Assembly: GCA_030407315.1 (NCBI GenBank)
Contig: JALQPE010002071.1
Location: forward strand, 1 to 64,000
Origin: Asparagopsis taxiformis
Lineage: Eukaryota; Rhodophyta; Florideophyceae; Bonnemaisoniales; Bonnemaisoniaceae
Reading direction: 5' to 3'
DNA length: 64,000 nucleotides
In this document: positions 44,052-55,396 of the stretch, in pieces
Numbering within the stretch: the stretch's first letter is position 1
How the letters are laid out: the number at the start of each line of letters is the position of its first letter
Position numbers and translations under genes: made by a program
The notes under the pieces: model-generated
Database searches by the model: none
Told to the model about the DNA's origin: nothing
Seen by the model: only the letters and a program-made list of their open reading frames with translations

Positions 44052-45746
44052 ATGCTGGGTGAACCGAATCGGAAGTGCATTCAGGTCATCATGGACAGCC
44101 AGTTGTCGATATCGAAACTGGGCTACCAAGCCATCAACAAGCACGTGACTGCTGCGAAAGGCTTCCGGACTGTGAACAACAAAGCGCTTGAGTTCTGGAG
44201 TTCCGTACCGAGCATGTTCACCAAGGAAATTCTCGCTGCGGAACAGGAAAGGGCCGTTAAAGAAGGCCGTGACATCAACGACGATGTCTTCAAGCAGTCC
44301 GTAGACATGTATGGCTGCAACATGGATCTCGTTTTCATGGCAGACTTCCGTCGCGGCTCGGAGTATCAACAAAGGTTCATCTTGCTGATCACAGCTCTCT
44401 GGACTCGCATGAGAGATCTGCGTCAGTTGAGCAGGGCGACAAGAGGATTTGGTAGTCCTTTCGTTCGTGTTTTAATTGAAGTGTTCAAGATGTCCGAGCC
44501 GGTTGCTGCTCACAAAATGATGGAGCCTCCGCTCGAGCATTTCTACTCCGAGCTCAAGAACACTGGGTCAGGAAAGGAGACTGTTATTGCGAACAGTATC
44601 GCGGAGACCCTCCTGCACTTCAATACCGACGACAACAGCGGTACGAAGCATGCTCTCGTCTCCGACGAAATGTATGAGCAGCTTCGCTTTTCCACGGGCG
44701 TTGTGGACATGGAAGAAGACCAAAGGGTCATTGTTCACAATGAACAGCCATCTGAAGATGCGCCGAAGCCATCTACGCCCCAATCAGATGAGCCTTCTAC
44801 CCCTTCTACCCGTTCTGGTCCTACTCCTCCTGCCCCTTCTACCCCTCCTGCTCCTCGTGCTCATTCTACCCCTTCTACTCCTCCTACCCCTTCTACTCCT
44901 GCTCCTACTACCCCTCCTGCTCCTGCCACTTCCGTTCCTGCAGTTGAGCAGGCTCAAGGAACCCCTGATGCCACTGTGGCAGGTTCTGAGAAGCAATTGG
45001 GATCTGTTCTCCTCCGTCTCCCTCTCAATGCACCACCGCTTGCGGTGAATGAGCCAGTCGAGACACTTCGCAGGTCGAAACGGCAGAGAACGGAGAGTTC
45101 ACGGATTGGAGACAATGAGGCAGAGTCGGAGGTAGAAGAGTCCGAAGAGCCCCTTCCGAAGCGCAGAAGACTGGAAGTTAACCGTACGGTTAAACGTTCA
45201 ACCGAGGAGATTCCATTGTTCAGCGATGAGCAAGAAAATCCCCTCCCCGACAGGGTAGTCGATGAACGGATTATGGATATCCTCCCGAACACCATACCGT
45301 CAGACTCTAGGGTCAAGTACTATATCGACAGCAAGCTGTACGAAACAATCCGACAGGAGATTTTGAGTGCAGCTGCTGCCGATATGAATTGTACGGCGTG
45401 CAGTGGTCCAGCTTGCTGTGCAGAGAAGTTCTTTGCAACAGCTAGGTCAACCCTCAATCTCTTGGGTGCCCATGTACTCAGTGGTATCTTCCGTTCTTCG
45501 ACTGTGGGCAATGCAGCACATGAACTGTTTACATTCTACGCCCAGAAGTTCAAACCTGTTCATTCCTCTAGTGAAGACAGTTCCAATGATCCCTGGCATC
45601 AGATTCGAAACAAGGGTGAGGTAACAGCAGAGCAACAGGCCTCTCGTTTGGGAAGGTTCTCTATATCAAGGAAGAAGATTTGCGACGGATCTCGAGCAGA
45701 TGGTGTTGAAGCACTGGAATTGGCCCTGAGGGGCTCAATTACGTGA
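44052..45746 (+). CDS. Array unit 5: intact gene, basic 564-aa form
   Basis: Linker without extra repeats. This is the commonest version, shared with units 8, 9, 10 and 13. Measured from this ATG, the key points are basic clusters at 340-346 and 369-373 and Cys residues at 447, 450, 455 and 456. Confidence 0.75.
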   Translation: MLGEPNRKCIQVIMDSQLSISKLGYQAINKHVTAAKGFRTVNNKALEFWSSVPSMFTKEILAAEQERAVKEGRDINDDVFKQSVDMYGCNMDLVFMADFRRGSEYQQRFILLITALWTRMRDLRQLSRATRGFGSPFVRVLIEVFKMSEPVAAHKMMEPPLEHFYSELKNTGSGKETVIANSIAETLLHFNTDDNSGTKHALVSDEMYEQLRFSTGVVDMEEDQRVIVHNEQPSEDAPKPSTPQSDEPSTPSTRSGPTPPAPSTPPAPRAHSTPSTPPTPSTPAPTTPPAPATSVPAVEQAQGTPDATVAGSEKQLGSVLLRLPLNAPPLAVNEPVETLRRSKRQRTESSRIGDNEAESEVEESEEPLPKRRRLEVNRTVKRSTEEIPLFSDEQENPLPDRVVDERIMDILPNTIPSDSRVKYYIDSKLYETIRQEILSAAAADMNCTACSGPACCAEKFFATARSTLNLLGAHVLSGIFRSSTVGNAAHELFTFYAQKFKPVHSSSEDSSNDPWHQIRNKGEVTAEQQASRLGRFSISRKKICDGSRADGVEALELALRGSIT

Positions 45747-46319
45747 GAAAACTTTGACCCTCGATTTCTCCTAGAAGGAGTGCTCTATGCGCTCCGAAAC
45801 CTATCTCATCGTGTTCAGCGTGCCCGAATTAGTCGGGTAGCAACTTCTCCGAAGCTTCTACGACCTTTCTTCATGGAGATAATAGCGTCTGAAGTTTCAA
45901 TTTGTTTGTCATAGTTTCAATTAGTAATTAGAAATGCCAGGATGGGTTGCCATCATGGCAGAGGGAAAATGTTATGATAAGTGTACACGTGTGGGTGATA
46001 TGATAGAGAAGCCCACGTGTACCAGATTGGCAGTGGGTGCTTGCTAGGACAGACTGTCAGTGACAGGCTGTCCTTAGCACCGCCGGCGCACCTCGGCGAG
46101 AATACAAATAATGTAGTGAGCTCGGAGATTCAATAAACGCTCGGTAAGCGACCAATTCGTCTCAACAGCCCAGGGACAGAAGAAGTTTCCGATGAGTACT
46201 TCACACCTTTTGAAGTACTCGGGCTGTCCATTCAAGCAAACACACTCACACATGATGTTGCCCTTGTTTCTTTGGCAGACCGAGTGTGTTCTGTGGTCCA
46301 ACTGCTCACGACCAAGGAC

Positions 46320-48015
46320 ATGCTGGGTGAACCGAATCGGAAGTGCATTCAGGTCATCATGGACAGCCAGTTGTCGATATCGAAACTGGGCTACCAAGCC
46401 ATCAACAAGCACGTGACTGCTGCGAAAGGCTTCCGGACTGTGAACAACAAAGCGCTTGAGTTCTGGAGTTCCGTACCGAGCATGTTCACCAAGGAAATTC
46501 TCGCTGCGGAACAGGAAAGGGCCGTTAAAGAAGGCCGTGACATCAACGACGATGTCTTCAAGCAGTCCGTAGACATGTATGGCTGCAACATGGATCTCGT
46601 TTTCATGGCAGACTTCCGTCGCGGCTCGGAGTATCAACAAAGGTTCATCTTGCTGATCACAGCTCTCTGGACTCGCATGAGAGATCTGCGTCAGTTGAGC
46701 AGGGCGACAAGAGGATTTGGTAGTCCTTTCGTTCGTGTTTTAATTGAAGTGTTCAAGATGTCCGAGCCGGTTGCTGCTCACAAAATGATGGAGCCTCCGC
46801 TCGAGCATTTCTACTCCGAGCTCAAGAACACTGGGTCAGGAAAGGAGACTGTTATTGCGAACAGTATCGCGGAGACCCTCCTGCACTTCAATACCGACGA
46901 CAACAGCGGTACGAAGCATGCTCTCGTCTCCGACGAAATGTATGAGCAGCTTCGCTTTTCCACGGGCGTTGTGGACATGGAAGAAGACCAAAGGGTCATT
47001 GTTCACAATGAACAGCCATCTGAAGATGCGCCGAAGCCATCTACGCCCCAATCAGATGAGCCTTCTACCCCTTCTACCCGTTCTGGTCCTACTCCTCCTG
47101 CCCCTTCTACCCCTCCTGCTCCTCGCTGCTCATTCTACCCCTTCTACTCCTCCTACCCCTTCTACTCCTGCTCCTACTACCCCTCCTGCTCCTGCCACTT
47201 CCGTTCCTGCAGTTGAGCAGGCTCAAGGAACCCCTGATGCCACTGTGGCAGGTTCTGAGAAGCAATTGGGATCTGTTCTCCTCCGTCTCCCTCTCAATGC
47301 ACCACCGCTTGCGGTGAATGAGCCAGTCGAGACACTTCGCAGGTCGAAACGGCAGAGAACGGAGAGTTCACGGATTGGAGACAATGAGGCAGAGTCGGAG
47401 GTAGAAGAGTCCGAAGAGCCCCTTCCGAAGCGCAGAAGACTGGAAGTTAACCGTACGGTTAAACGTTCAACCGAGGAGATTCCATTGTTCAGCGATGAGC
47501 AAGAAAATCCCCTCCCCGACAGGGTAGTCGATGAACGGATTATGGATATCCTCCCGAACACCATACCGTCAGACTCTAGGGTCAAGTACTATATCGACAG
47601 CAAGCTGTACGAAACAATCCGACAGGAGATTTTGAGTGCAGCTGCTGCCGATATGAATTGTACGGCGTGCAGTGGTCCAGCTTGCTGTGCAGAGAAGTTC
47701 TTTGCAACAGCTAGGTCAACCCTCAATCTCTTGGGTGCCCATGTACTCAGTGGTATCTTCCGTTCTTCGACTGTGGGCAATGCAGCACATGAACTGTTTA
47801 CATTCTACGCCCAGAAGTTCAAACCTGTTCATTCCTCTAGTGAAGACAGTTCCAATGATCCCTGGCATCAGATTCGAAACAAGGGTGAGGTAACAGCAGA
47901 GCAACAGGCCTCTCGTTTGGGAAGGTTCTCTATATCAAGGAAGAAGATTTGCGACGGATCTCGAGCAGATGGTGTTGAAGCACTGGAATTGGCCCTGAGG
48001 GGCTCAATTACGTGA
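46320..48015 (+). pseudogene. Array unit 6: +1 frameshift in the linker
   Basis: One inserted base (CTCGCTGCTC instead of CTCGTGCTC, near 47124) ends the N-terminal frame at 47216 with a Ser/Tyr-rich tail. The C-terminal half remains open to 48015. Confidence 0.8.
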
Positions 48016-48588
48016 GAAAACTTTGACCCTCGATTTCTCCTAGAAGGAGTGCTCTATGCGCTCCGAAACCTATCTCATCGTGTTCAGCGTGCCCGAATTA
48101 GTCGGGTAGCAACTTCTCCGAAGCTTCTACGACCTTTCTTCATGGAGATAATAGCGTCTGAAGTTTCAATTTGTTTGTCATAGTTTCAATTAGTAATTAG
48201 AAATGCCAGGATGGGTTGCCATCATGGCAGAGGGAAAATGTTATGATAAGTGTACACGTGTGGGTGATATGATAGAGAAGCCCACGTGTACCAGATTGGC
48301 AGTGGGTGCTTGCTAGGACAGACTGTCAGTGACAGGCTGTCCTTAGCACCGCCGGCGCACCTCGGCGAGAATACAAATAATGTAGTGAGCTCGGAGATTC
48401 AATAAACGCTCGGTAAGCGACCAATTCGTCTCAACAGCCCAGGGACAGAAGAAGTTTCCGATGAGTACTTCACACCTTTTGAAGTACTCGGGCTGTCCAT
48501 TCAAGCAAACACACTCACACATGATGTTGCCCTTGTTTCTTTGGCAGACCGAGTGTGTTCTGTGGTCCAACTGCTCACGACCAAGGAC

Positions 48589-50287
48589 ATGCTGGGTGAA
48601 CCGAATCGGAAGTGCATTCAGGTCATCATGGACAGCCAGTTGTCGATATCGAAACTGGGCTACCAAGCCATCAACAAGCACGTGACTGCTGCGAAAGGCT
48701 TCCGGACTGTGAACAACAAAGCGCTTGAGTTCTGGAGTTCCGTACCGAGCATGTTCACCAAGGAAATTCTCGCTGCGGAACAGGAAAGGGCCGTTAAAGA
48801 AGGCCGTGACATCAACGACGATGTCTTCAAGCAGTCCGTAGACATGTATGGCTGCAACATGGATCTCGTTTTCATGGCAGACTTCCGTCGCGGCTCGGAG
48901 TATCAACAAAGGTTCATCTTGCTGATCACAGCTCTCTGGACTCGCATGAGAGATCTGCGTCAGTTGAGCAGGGCGACAAGAGGATTTGGTAGTCCTTTCG
49001 TTCGTGTTTTAATTGAAGTGTTCAAGATGTCCGAGCCGGTTGCTGCTCACAAAATGATGGAGCCTCCGCTCGAGCATTTCTACTCCGAGCTCAAGAACAC
49101 TGGGTCAGGAAAGGAGACTGTTATTGCGAACAGTATCGCGGAGACCCTCCTGCACTTCAATACCGACGACAACAGCGGTACGAAGCATGCTCTCGTCTCC
49201 GACGAAATGTATGAGCAGCTTCGCTTTTCCACGGGCGTTGTGGACATGGAAGAAGACCAAAGGGTCATTGTTCACAATGAACAGCCATCTGAAGATGCGC
49301 CGAAGCCATCTACGCCCCAATCAGATGAGCCTTCTACCCCTTCTACCCGTTCTGGTCCTACTCCTCCTGCCCCTTCTACCCCTCCTGCTCCTCGTGCTCC
49401 TTCTCATTCTACCTTCTACTCCTCCTACCCCTTCTACTCCTGCTCCTACTACCCCTCCTGCTCCTGCCACTTCCGTTCCTGCAGTTGAGCAGGCTCAAGG
49501 AACCCCTGATGCCACTGTGGCAGGTTCTGAGAAGCAATTGGGATCTGTTCTCCTCCGTCTCCCTCTCAATGCACCACCGCTTGCGGTGAATGAGCCAGTC
49601 GAGACACTTCGCAGGTCGAAACGGCAGAGAACGGAGAGTTCACGGATTGGAGACAATGAGGCAGAGTCGGAGGTAGAAGAGTCCGAAGAGCCCCTTCCGA
49701 AGCGCAGAAGACTGGAAGTTAACCGTACGGTTAAACGTTCAACCGAGGAGATTCCATTGTTCAGCGATGAGCAAGAAAATCCCCTCCCCGACAGGGTAGT
49801 CGATGAACGGATTATGGATATCCTCCCGAACACCATACCGTCAGACTCTAGGGTCAAGTACTATATCGACAGCAAGCTGTACGAAACAATCCGACAGGAG
49901 ATTTTGAGTGCAGCTGCTGCCGATATGAATTGTACGGCGTGCAGTGGTCCAGCTTGCTGTGCAGAGAAGTTCTTTGCAACAGCTAGGTCAACCCTCAATC
50001 TCTTGGGTGCCCATGTACTCAGTGGTATCTTCCGTTCTTCGACTGTGGGCAATGCAGCACATGAACTGTTTACATTCTACGCCCAGAAGTTCAAACCTGT
50101 TCATTCCTCTAGTGAAGACAGTTCCAATGATCCCTGGCATCAGATTCGAAACAAGGGTGAGGTAACAGCAGAGCAACAGGCCTCTCGTTTGGGAAGGTTC
50201 TCTATATCAAGGAAGAAGATTTGCGACGGATCTCGAGCAGATGGTGTTGAAGCACTGGAATTGGCCCTGAGGGGCTCAATTACGTGA
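48589..50287 (+). pseudogene. Array unit 7: net +4 frameshift in the linker
   Basis: CTCGTGCTCCTTCTCATTCTACC|TTC near 49393-49411 combines a gain of six bases and a loss of two C. The first frame stops at 49488 and the second half is open to 50287. Confidence 0.8.
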
Positions 50288-50860
50288 GAAAACTTTGACC
50301 CTCGATTTCTCCTAGAAGGAGTGCTCTATGCGCTCCGAAACCTATCTCATCGTGTTCAGCGTGCCCGAATTAGTCGGGTAGCAACTTCTCCGAAGCTTCT
50401 ACGACCTTTCTTCATGGAGATAATAGCGTCTGAAGTTTCAATTTGTTTGTCATAGTTTCAATTAGTAATTAGAAATGCCAGGATGGGTTGCCATCATGGC
50501 AGAGGGAAAATGTTATGATAAGTGTACACGTGTGGGTGATATGATAGAGAAGCCCACGTGTACCAGATTGGCAGTGGGTGCTTGCTAGGACAGACTGTCA
50601 GTGACAGGCTGTCCTTAGCACCGCCGGCGCACCTCGGCGAGAATACAAATAATGTAGTGAGCTCGGAGATTCAATAAACGCTCGGTAAGCGACCAATTCG
50701 TCTCAACAGCCCAGGGACAGAAGAAGTTTCCGATGAGTACTTCACACCTTTTGAAGTACTCGGGCTGTCCATTCAAGCAAACACACTCACACATGATGTT
50801 GCCCTTGTTTCTTTGGCAGACCGAGTGTGTTCTGTGGTCCAACTGCTCACGACCAAGGAC

Positions 50861-52555
50861 ATGCTGGGTGAACCGAATCGGAAGTGCATTCAGGTCATCA
50901 TGGACAGCCAGTTGTCGATATCGAAACTGGGCTACCAAGCCATCAACAAGCACGTGACTGCTGCGAAAGGCTTCCGGACTGTGAACAACAAAGCGCTTGA
51001 GTTCTGGAGTTCCGTACCGAGCATGTTCACCAAGGAAATTCTCGCTGCGGAACAGGAAAGGGCCGTTAAAGAAGGCCGTGACATCAACGACGATGTCTTC
51101 AAGCAGTCCGTAGACATGTATGGCTGCAACATGGATCTCGTTTTCATGGCAGACTTCCGTCGCGGCTCGGAGTATCAACAAAGGTTCATCTTGCTGATCA
51201 CAGCTCTCTGGACTCGCATGAGAGATCTGCGTCAGTTGAGCAGGGCGACAAGAGGATTTGGTAGTCCTTTCGTTCGTGTTTTAATTGAAGTGTTCAAGAT
51301 GTCCGAGCCGGTTGCTGCTCACAAAATGATGGAGCCTCCGCTCGAGCATTTCTACTCCGAGCTCAAGAACACTGGGTCAGGAAAGGAGACTGTTATTGCG
51401 AACAGTATCGCGGAGACCCTCCTGCACTTCAATACCGACGACAACAGCGGTACGAAGCATGCTCTCGTCTCCGACGAAATGTATGAGCAGCTTCGCTTTT
51501 CCACGGGCGTTGTGGACATGGAAGAAGACCAAAGGGTCATTGTTCACAATGAACAGCCATCTGAAGATGCGCCGAAGCCATCTACGCCCCAATCAGATGA
51601 GCCTTCTACCCCTTCTACCCGTTCTGGTCCTACTCCTCCTGCCCCTTCTACCCCTCCTGCTCCTCGTGCTCATTCTACCCCTTCTACTCCTCCTACCCCT
51701 TCTACTCCTGCTCCTACTACCCCTCCTGCTCCTGCCACTTCCGTTCCTGCAGTTGAGCAGGCTCAAGGAACCCCTGATGCCACTGTGGCAGGTTCTGAGA
51801 AGCAATTGGGATCTGTTCTCCTCCGTCTCCCTCTCAATGCACCACCGCTTGCGGTGAATGAGCCAGTCGAGACACTTCGCAGGTCGAAACGGCAGAGAAC
51901 GGAGAGTTCACGGATTGGAGACAATGAGGCAGAGTCGGAGGTAGAAGAGTCCGAAGAGCCCCTTCCGAAGCGCAGAAGACTGGAAGTTAACCGTACGGTT
52001 AAACGTTCAACCGAGGAGATTCCATTGTTCAGCGATGAGCAAGAAAATCCCCTCCCCGACAGGGTAGTCGATGAACGGATTATGGATATCCTCCCGAACA
52101 CCATACCGTCAGACTCTAGGGTCAAGTACTATATCGACAGCAAGCTGTACGAAACAATCCGACAGGAGATTTTGAGTGCAGCTGCTGCCGATATGAATTG
52201 TACGGCGTGCAGTGGTCCAGCTTGCTGTGCAGAGAAGTTCTTTGCAACAGCTAGGTCAACCCTCAATCTCTTGGGTGCCCATGTACTCAGTGGTATCTTC
52301 CGTTCTTCGACTGTGGGCAATGCAGCACATGAACTGTTTACATTCTACGCCCAGAAGTTCAAACCTGTTCATTCCTCTAGTGAAGACAGTTCCAATGATC
52401 CCTGGCATCAGATTCGAAACAAGGGTGAGGTAACAGCAGAGCAACAGGCCTCTCGTTTGGGAAGGTTCTCTATATCAAGGAAGAAGATTTGCGACGGATC
52501 TCGAGCAGATGGTGTTGAAGCACTGGAATTGGCCCTGAGGGGCTCAATTACGTGA
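50861..52555 (+). CDS. Array unit 8: intact gene, 564 aa
   Basis: Basic-length linker, in frame throughout, product as unit 5. It follows two broken units, so intact and broken copies are interspersed. Confidence 0.75.
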   Translation: MLGEPNRKCIQVIMDSQLSISKLGYQAINKHVTAAKGFRTVNNKALEFWSSVPSMFTKEILAAEQERAVKEGRDINDDVFKQSVDMYGCNMDLVFMADFRRGSEYQQRFILLITALWTRMRDLRQLSRATRGFGSPFVRVLIEVFKMSEPVAAHKMMEPPLEHFYSELKNTGSGKETVIANSIAETLLHFNTDDNSGTKHALVSDEMYEQLRFSTGVVDMEEDQRVIVHNEQPSEDAPKPSTPQSDEPSTPSTRSGPTPPAPSTPPAPRAHSTPSTPPTPSTPAPTTPPAPATSVPAVEQAQGTPDATVAGSEKQLGSVLLRLPLNAPPLAVNEPVETLRRSKRQRTESSRIGDNEAESEVEESEEPLPKRRRLEVNRTVKRSTEEIPLFSDEQENPLPDRVVDERIMDILPNTIPSDSRVKYYIDSKLYETIRQEILSAAAADMNCTACSGPACCAEKFFATARSTLNLLGAHVLSGIFRSSTVGNAAHELFTFYAQKFKPVHSSSEDSSNDPWHQIRNKGEVTAEQQASRLGRFSISRKKICDGSRADGVEALELALRGSIT

Positions 52556-53128
52556 GAAAACTTTGACCCTCGATTTCTCCTAGAAGGAGTGCTCTATGCG
52601 CTCCGAAACCTATCTCATCGTGTTCAGCGTGCCCGAATTAGTCGGGTAGCAACTTCTCCGAAGCTTCTACGACCTTTCTTCATGGAGATAATAGCGTCTG
52701 AAGTTTCAATTTGTTTGTCATAGTTTCAATTAGTAATTAGAAATGCCAGGATGGGTTGCCATCATGGCAGAGGGAAAATGTTATGATAAGTGTACACGTG
52801 TGGGTGATATGATAGAGAAGCCCACGTGTACCAGATTGGCAGTGGGTGCTTGCTAGGACAGACTGTCAGTGACAGGCTGTCCTTAGCACCGCCGGCGCAC
52901 CTCGGCGAGAATACAAATAATGTAGTGAGCTCGGAGATTCAATAAACGCTCGGTAAGCGACCAATTCGTCTCAACAGCCCAGGGACAGAAGAAGTTTCCG
53001 ATGAGTACTTCACACCTTTTGAAGTACTCGGGCTGTCCATTCAAGCAAACACACTCACACATGATGTTGCCCTTGTTTCTTTGGCAGACCGAGTGTGTTC
53101 TGTGGTCCAACTGCTCACGACCAAGGAC

Positions 53129-54823
53129 ATGCTGGGTGAACCGAATCGGAAGTGCATTCAGGTCATCATGGACAGCCAGTTGTCGATATCGAAACTGGGC
53201 TACCAAGCCATCAACAAGCACGTGACTGCTGCGAAAGGCTTCCGGACTGTGAACAACAAAGCGCTTGAGTTCTGGAGTTCCGTACCGAGCATGTTCACCA
53301 AGGAAATTCTCGCTGCGGAACAGGAAAGGGCCGTTAAAGAAGGCCGTGACATCAACGACGATGTCTTCAAGCAGTCCGTAGACATGTATGGCTGCAACAT
53401 GGATCTCGTTTTCATGGCAGACTTCCGTCGCGGCTCGGAGTATCAACAAAGGTTCATCTTGCTGATCACAGCTCTCTGGACTCGCATGAGAGATCTGCGT
53501 CAGTTGAGCAGGGCGACAAGAGGATTTGGTAGTCCTTTCGTTCGTGTTTTAATTGAAGTGTTCAAGATGTCCGAGCCGGTTGCTGCTCACAAAATGATGG
53601 AGCCTCCGCTCGAGCATTTCTACTCCGAGCTCAAGAACACTGGGTCAGGAAAGGAGACTGTTATTGCGAACAGTATCGCGGAGACCCTCCTGCACTTCAA
53701 TACCGACGACAACAGCGGTACGAAGCATGCTCTCGTCTCCGACGAAATGTATGAGCAGCTTCGCTTTTCCACGGGCGTTGTGGACATGGAAGAAGACCAA
53801 AGGGTCATTGTTCACAATGAACAGCCATCTGAAGATGCGCCGAAGCCATCTACGCCCCAATCAGATGAGCCTTCTACCCCTTCTACCCGTTCTGGTCCTA
53901 CTCCTCCTGCCCCTTCTACCCCTCCTGCTCCTCGTGCTCATTCTACCCCTTCTACTCCTCCTACCCCTTCTACTCCTGCTCCTACTACCCCTCCTGCTCC
54001 TGCCACTTCCGTTCCTGCAGTTGAGCAGGCTCAAGGAACCCCTGATGCCACTGTGGCAGGTTCTGAGAAGCAATTGGGATCTGTTCTCCTCCGTCTCCCT
54101 CTCAATGCACCACCGCTTGCGGTGAATGAGCCAGTCGAGACACTTCGCAGGTCGAAACGGCAGAGAACGGAGAGTTCACGGATTGGAGACAATGAGGCAG
54201 AGTCGGAGGTAGAAGAGTCCGAAGAGCCCCTTCCGAAGCGCAGAAGACTGGAAGTTAACCGTACGGTTAAACGTTCAACCGAGGAGATTCCATTGTTCAG
54301 CGATGAGCAAGAAAATCCCCTCCCCGACAGGGTAGTCGATGAACGGATTATGGATATCCTCCCGAACACCATACCGTCAGACTCTAGGGTCAAGTACTAT
54401 ATCGACAGCAAGCTGTACGAAACAATCCGACAGGAGATTTTGAGTGCAGCTGCTGCCGATATGAATTGTACGGCGTGCAGTGGTCCAGCTTGCTGTGCAG
54501 AGAAGTTCTTTGCAACAGCTAGGTCAACCCTCAATCTCTTGGGTGCCCATGTACTCAGTGGTATCTTCCGTTCTTCGACTGTGGGCAATGCAGCACATGA
54601 ACTGTTTACATTCTACGCCCAGAAGTTCAAACCTGTTCATTCCTCTAGTGAAGACAGTTCCAATGATCCCTGGCATCAGATTCGAAACAAGGGTGAGGTA
54701 ACAGCAGAGCAACAGGCCTCTCGTTTGGGAAGGTTCTCTATATCAAGGAAGAAGATTTGCGACGGATCTCGAGCAGATGGTGTTGAAGCACTGGAATTGG
54801 CCCTGAGGGGCTCAATTACGTGA
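53129..54823 (+). CDS. Array unit 9: intact gene, 564 aa
   Basis: Same product as unit 5. With units 8 and 10 it forms a run of three in-frame copies at exactly 2268-bp spacing. Confidence 0.75.
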   Translation: MLGEPNRKCIQVIMDSQLSISKLGYQAINKHVTAAKGFRTVNNKALEFWSSVPSMFTKEILAAEQERAVKEGRDINDDVFKQSVDMYGCNMDLVFMADFRRGSEYQQRFILLITALWTRMRDLRQLSRATRGFGSPFVRVLIEVFKMSEPVAAHKMMEPPLEHFYSELKNTGSGKETVIANSIAETLLHFNTDDNSGTKHALVSDEMYEQLRFSTGVVDMEEDQRVIVHNEQPSEDAPKPSTPQSDEPSTPSTRSGPTPPAPSTPPAPRAHSTPSTPPTPSTPAPTTPPAPATSVPAVEQAQGTPDATVAGSEKQLGSVLLRLPLNAPPLAVNEPVETLRRSKRQRTESSRIGDNEAESEVEESEEPLPKRRRLEVNRTVKRSTEEIPLFSDEQENPLPDRVVDERIMDILPNTIPSDSRVKYYIDSKLYETIRQEILSAAAADMNCTACSGPACCAEKFFATARSTLNLLGAHVLSGIFRSSTVGNAAHELFTFYAQKFKPVHSSSEDSSNDPWHQIRNKGEVTAEQQASRLGRFSISRKKICDGSRADGVEALELALRGSIT

Positions 54824-55396
54824 GAAAACTTTGACCCTCGATTTCTCCTAGAAGGAGTGCTCTATGCGCTCCGAAACCTATCTCATCGTGTTCAGCGTGC
54901 CCGAATTAGTCGGGTAGCAACTTCTCCGAAGCTTCTACGACCTTTCTTCATGGAGATAATAGCGTCTGAAGTTTCAATTTGTTTGTCATAGTTTCAATTA
55001 GTAATTAGAAATGCCAGGATGGGTTGCCATCATGGCAGAGGGAAAATGTTATGATAAGTGTACACGTGTGGGTGATATGATAGAGAAGCCCACGTGTACC
55101 AGATTGGCAGTGGGTGCTTGCTAGGACAGACTGTCAGTGACAGGCTGTCCTTAGCACCGCCGGCGCACCTCGGCGAGAATACAAATAATGTAGTGAGCTC
55201 GGAGATTCAATAAACGCTCGGTAAGCGACCAATTCGTCTCAACAGCCCAGGGACAGAAGAAGTTTCCGATGAGTACTTCACACCTTTTGAAGTACTCGGG
55301 CTGTCCATTCAAGCAAACACACTCACACATGATGTTGCCCTTGTTTCTTTGGCAGACCGAGTGTGTTCTGTGGTCCAACTGCTCACGACCAAGGAC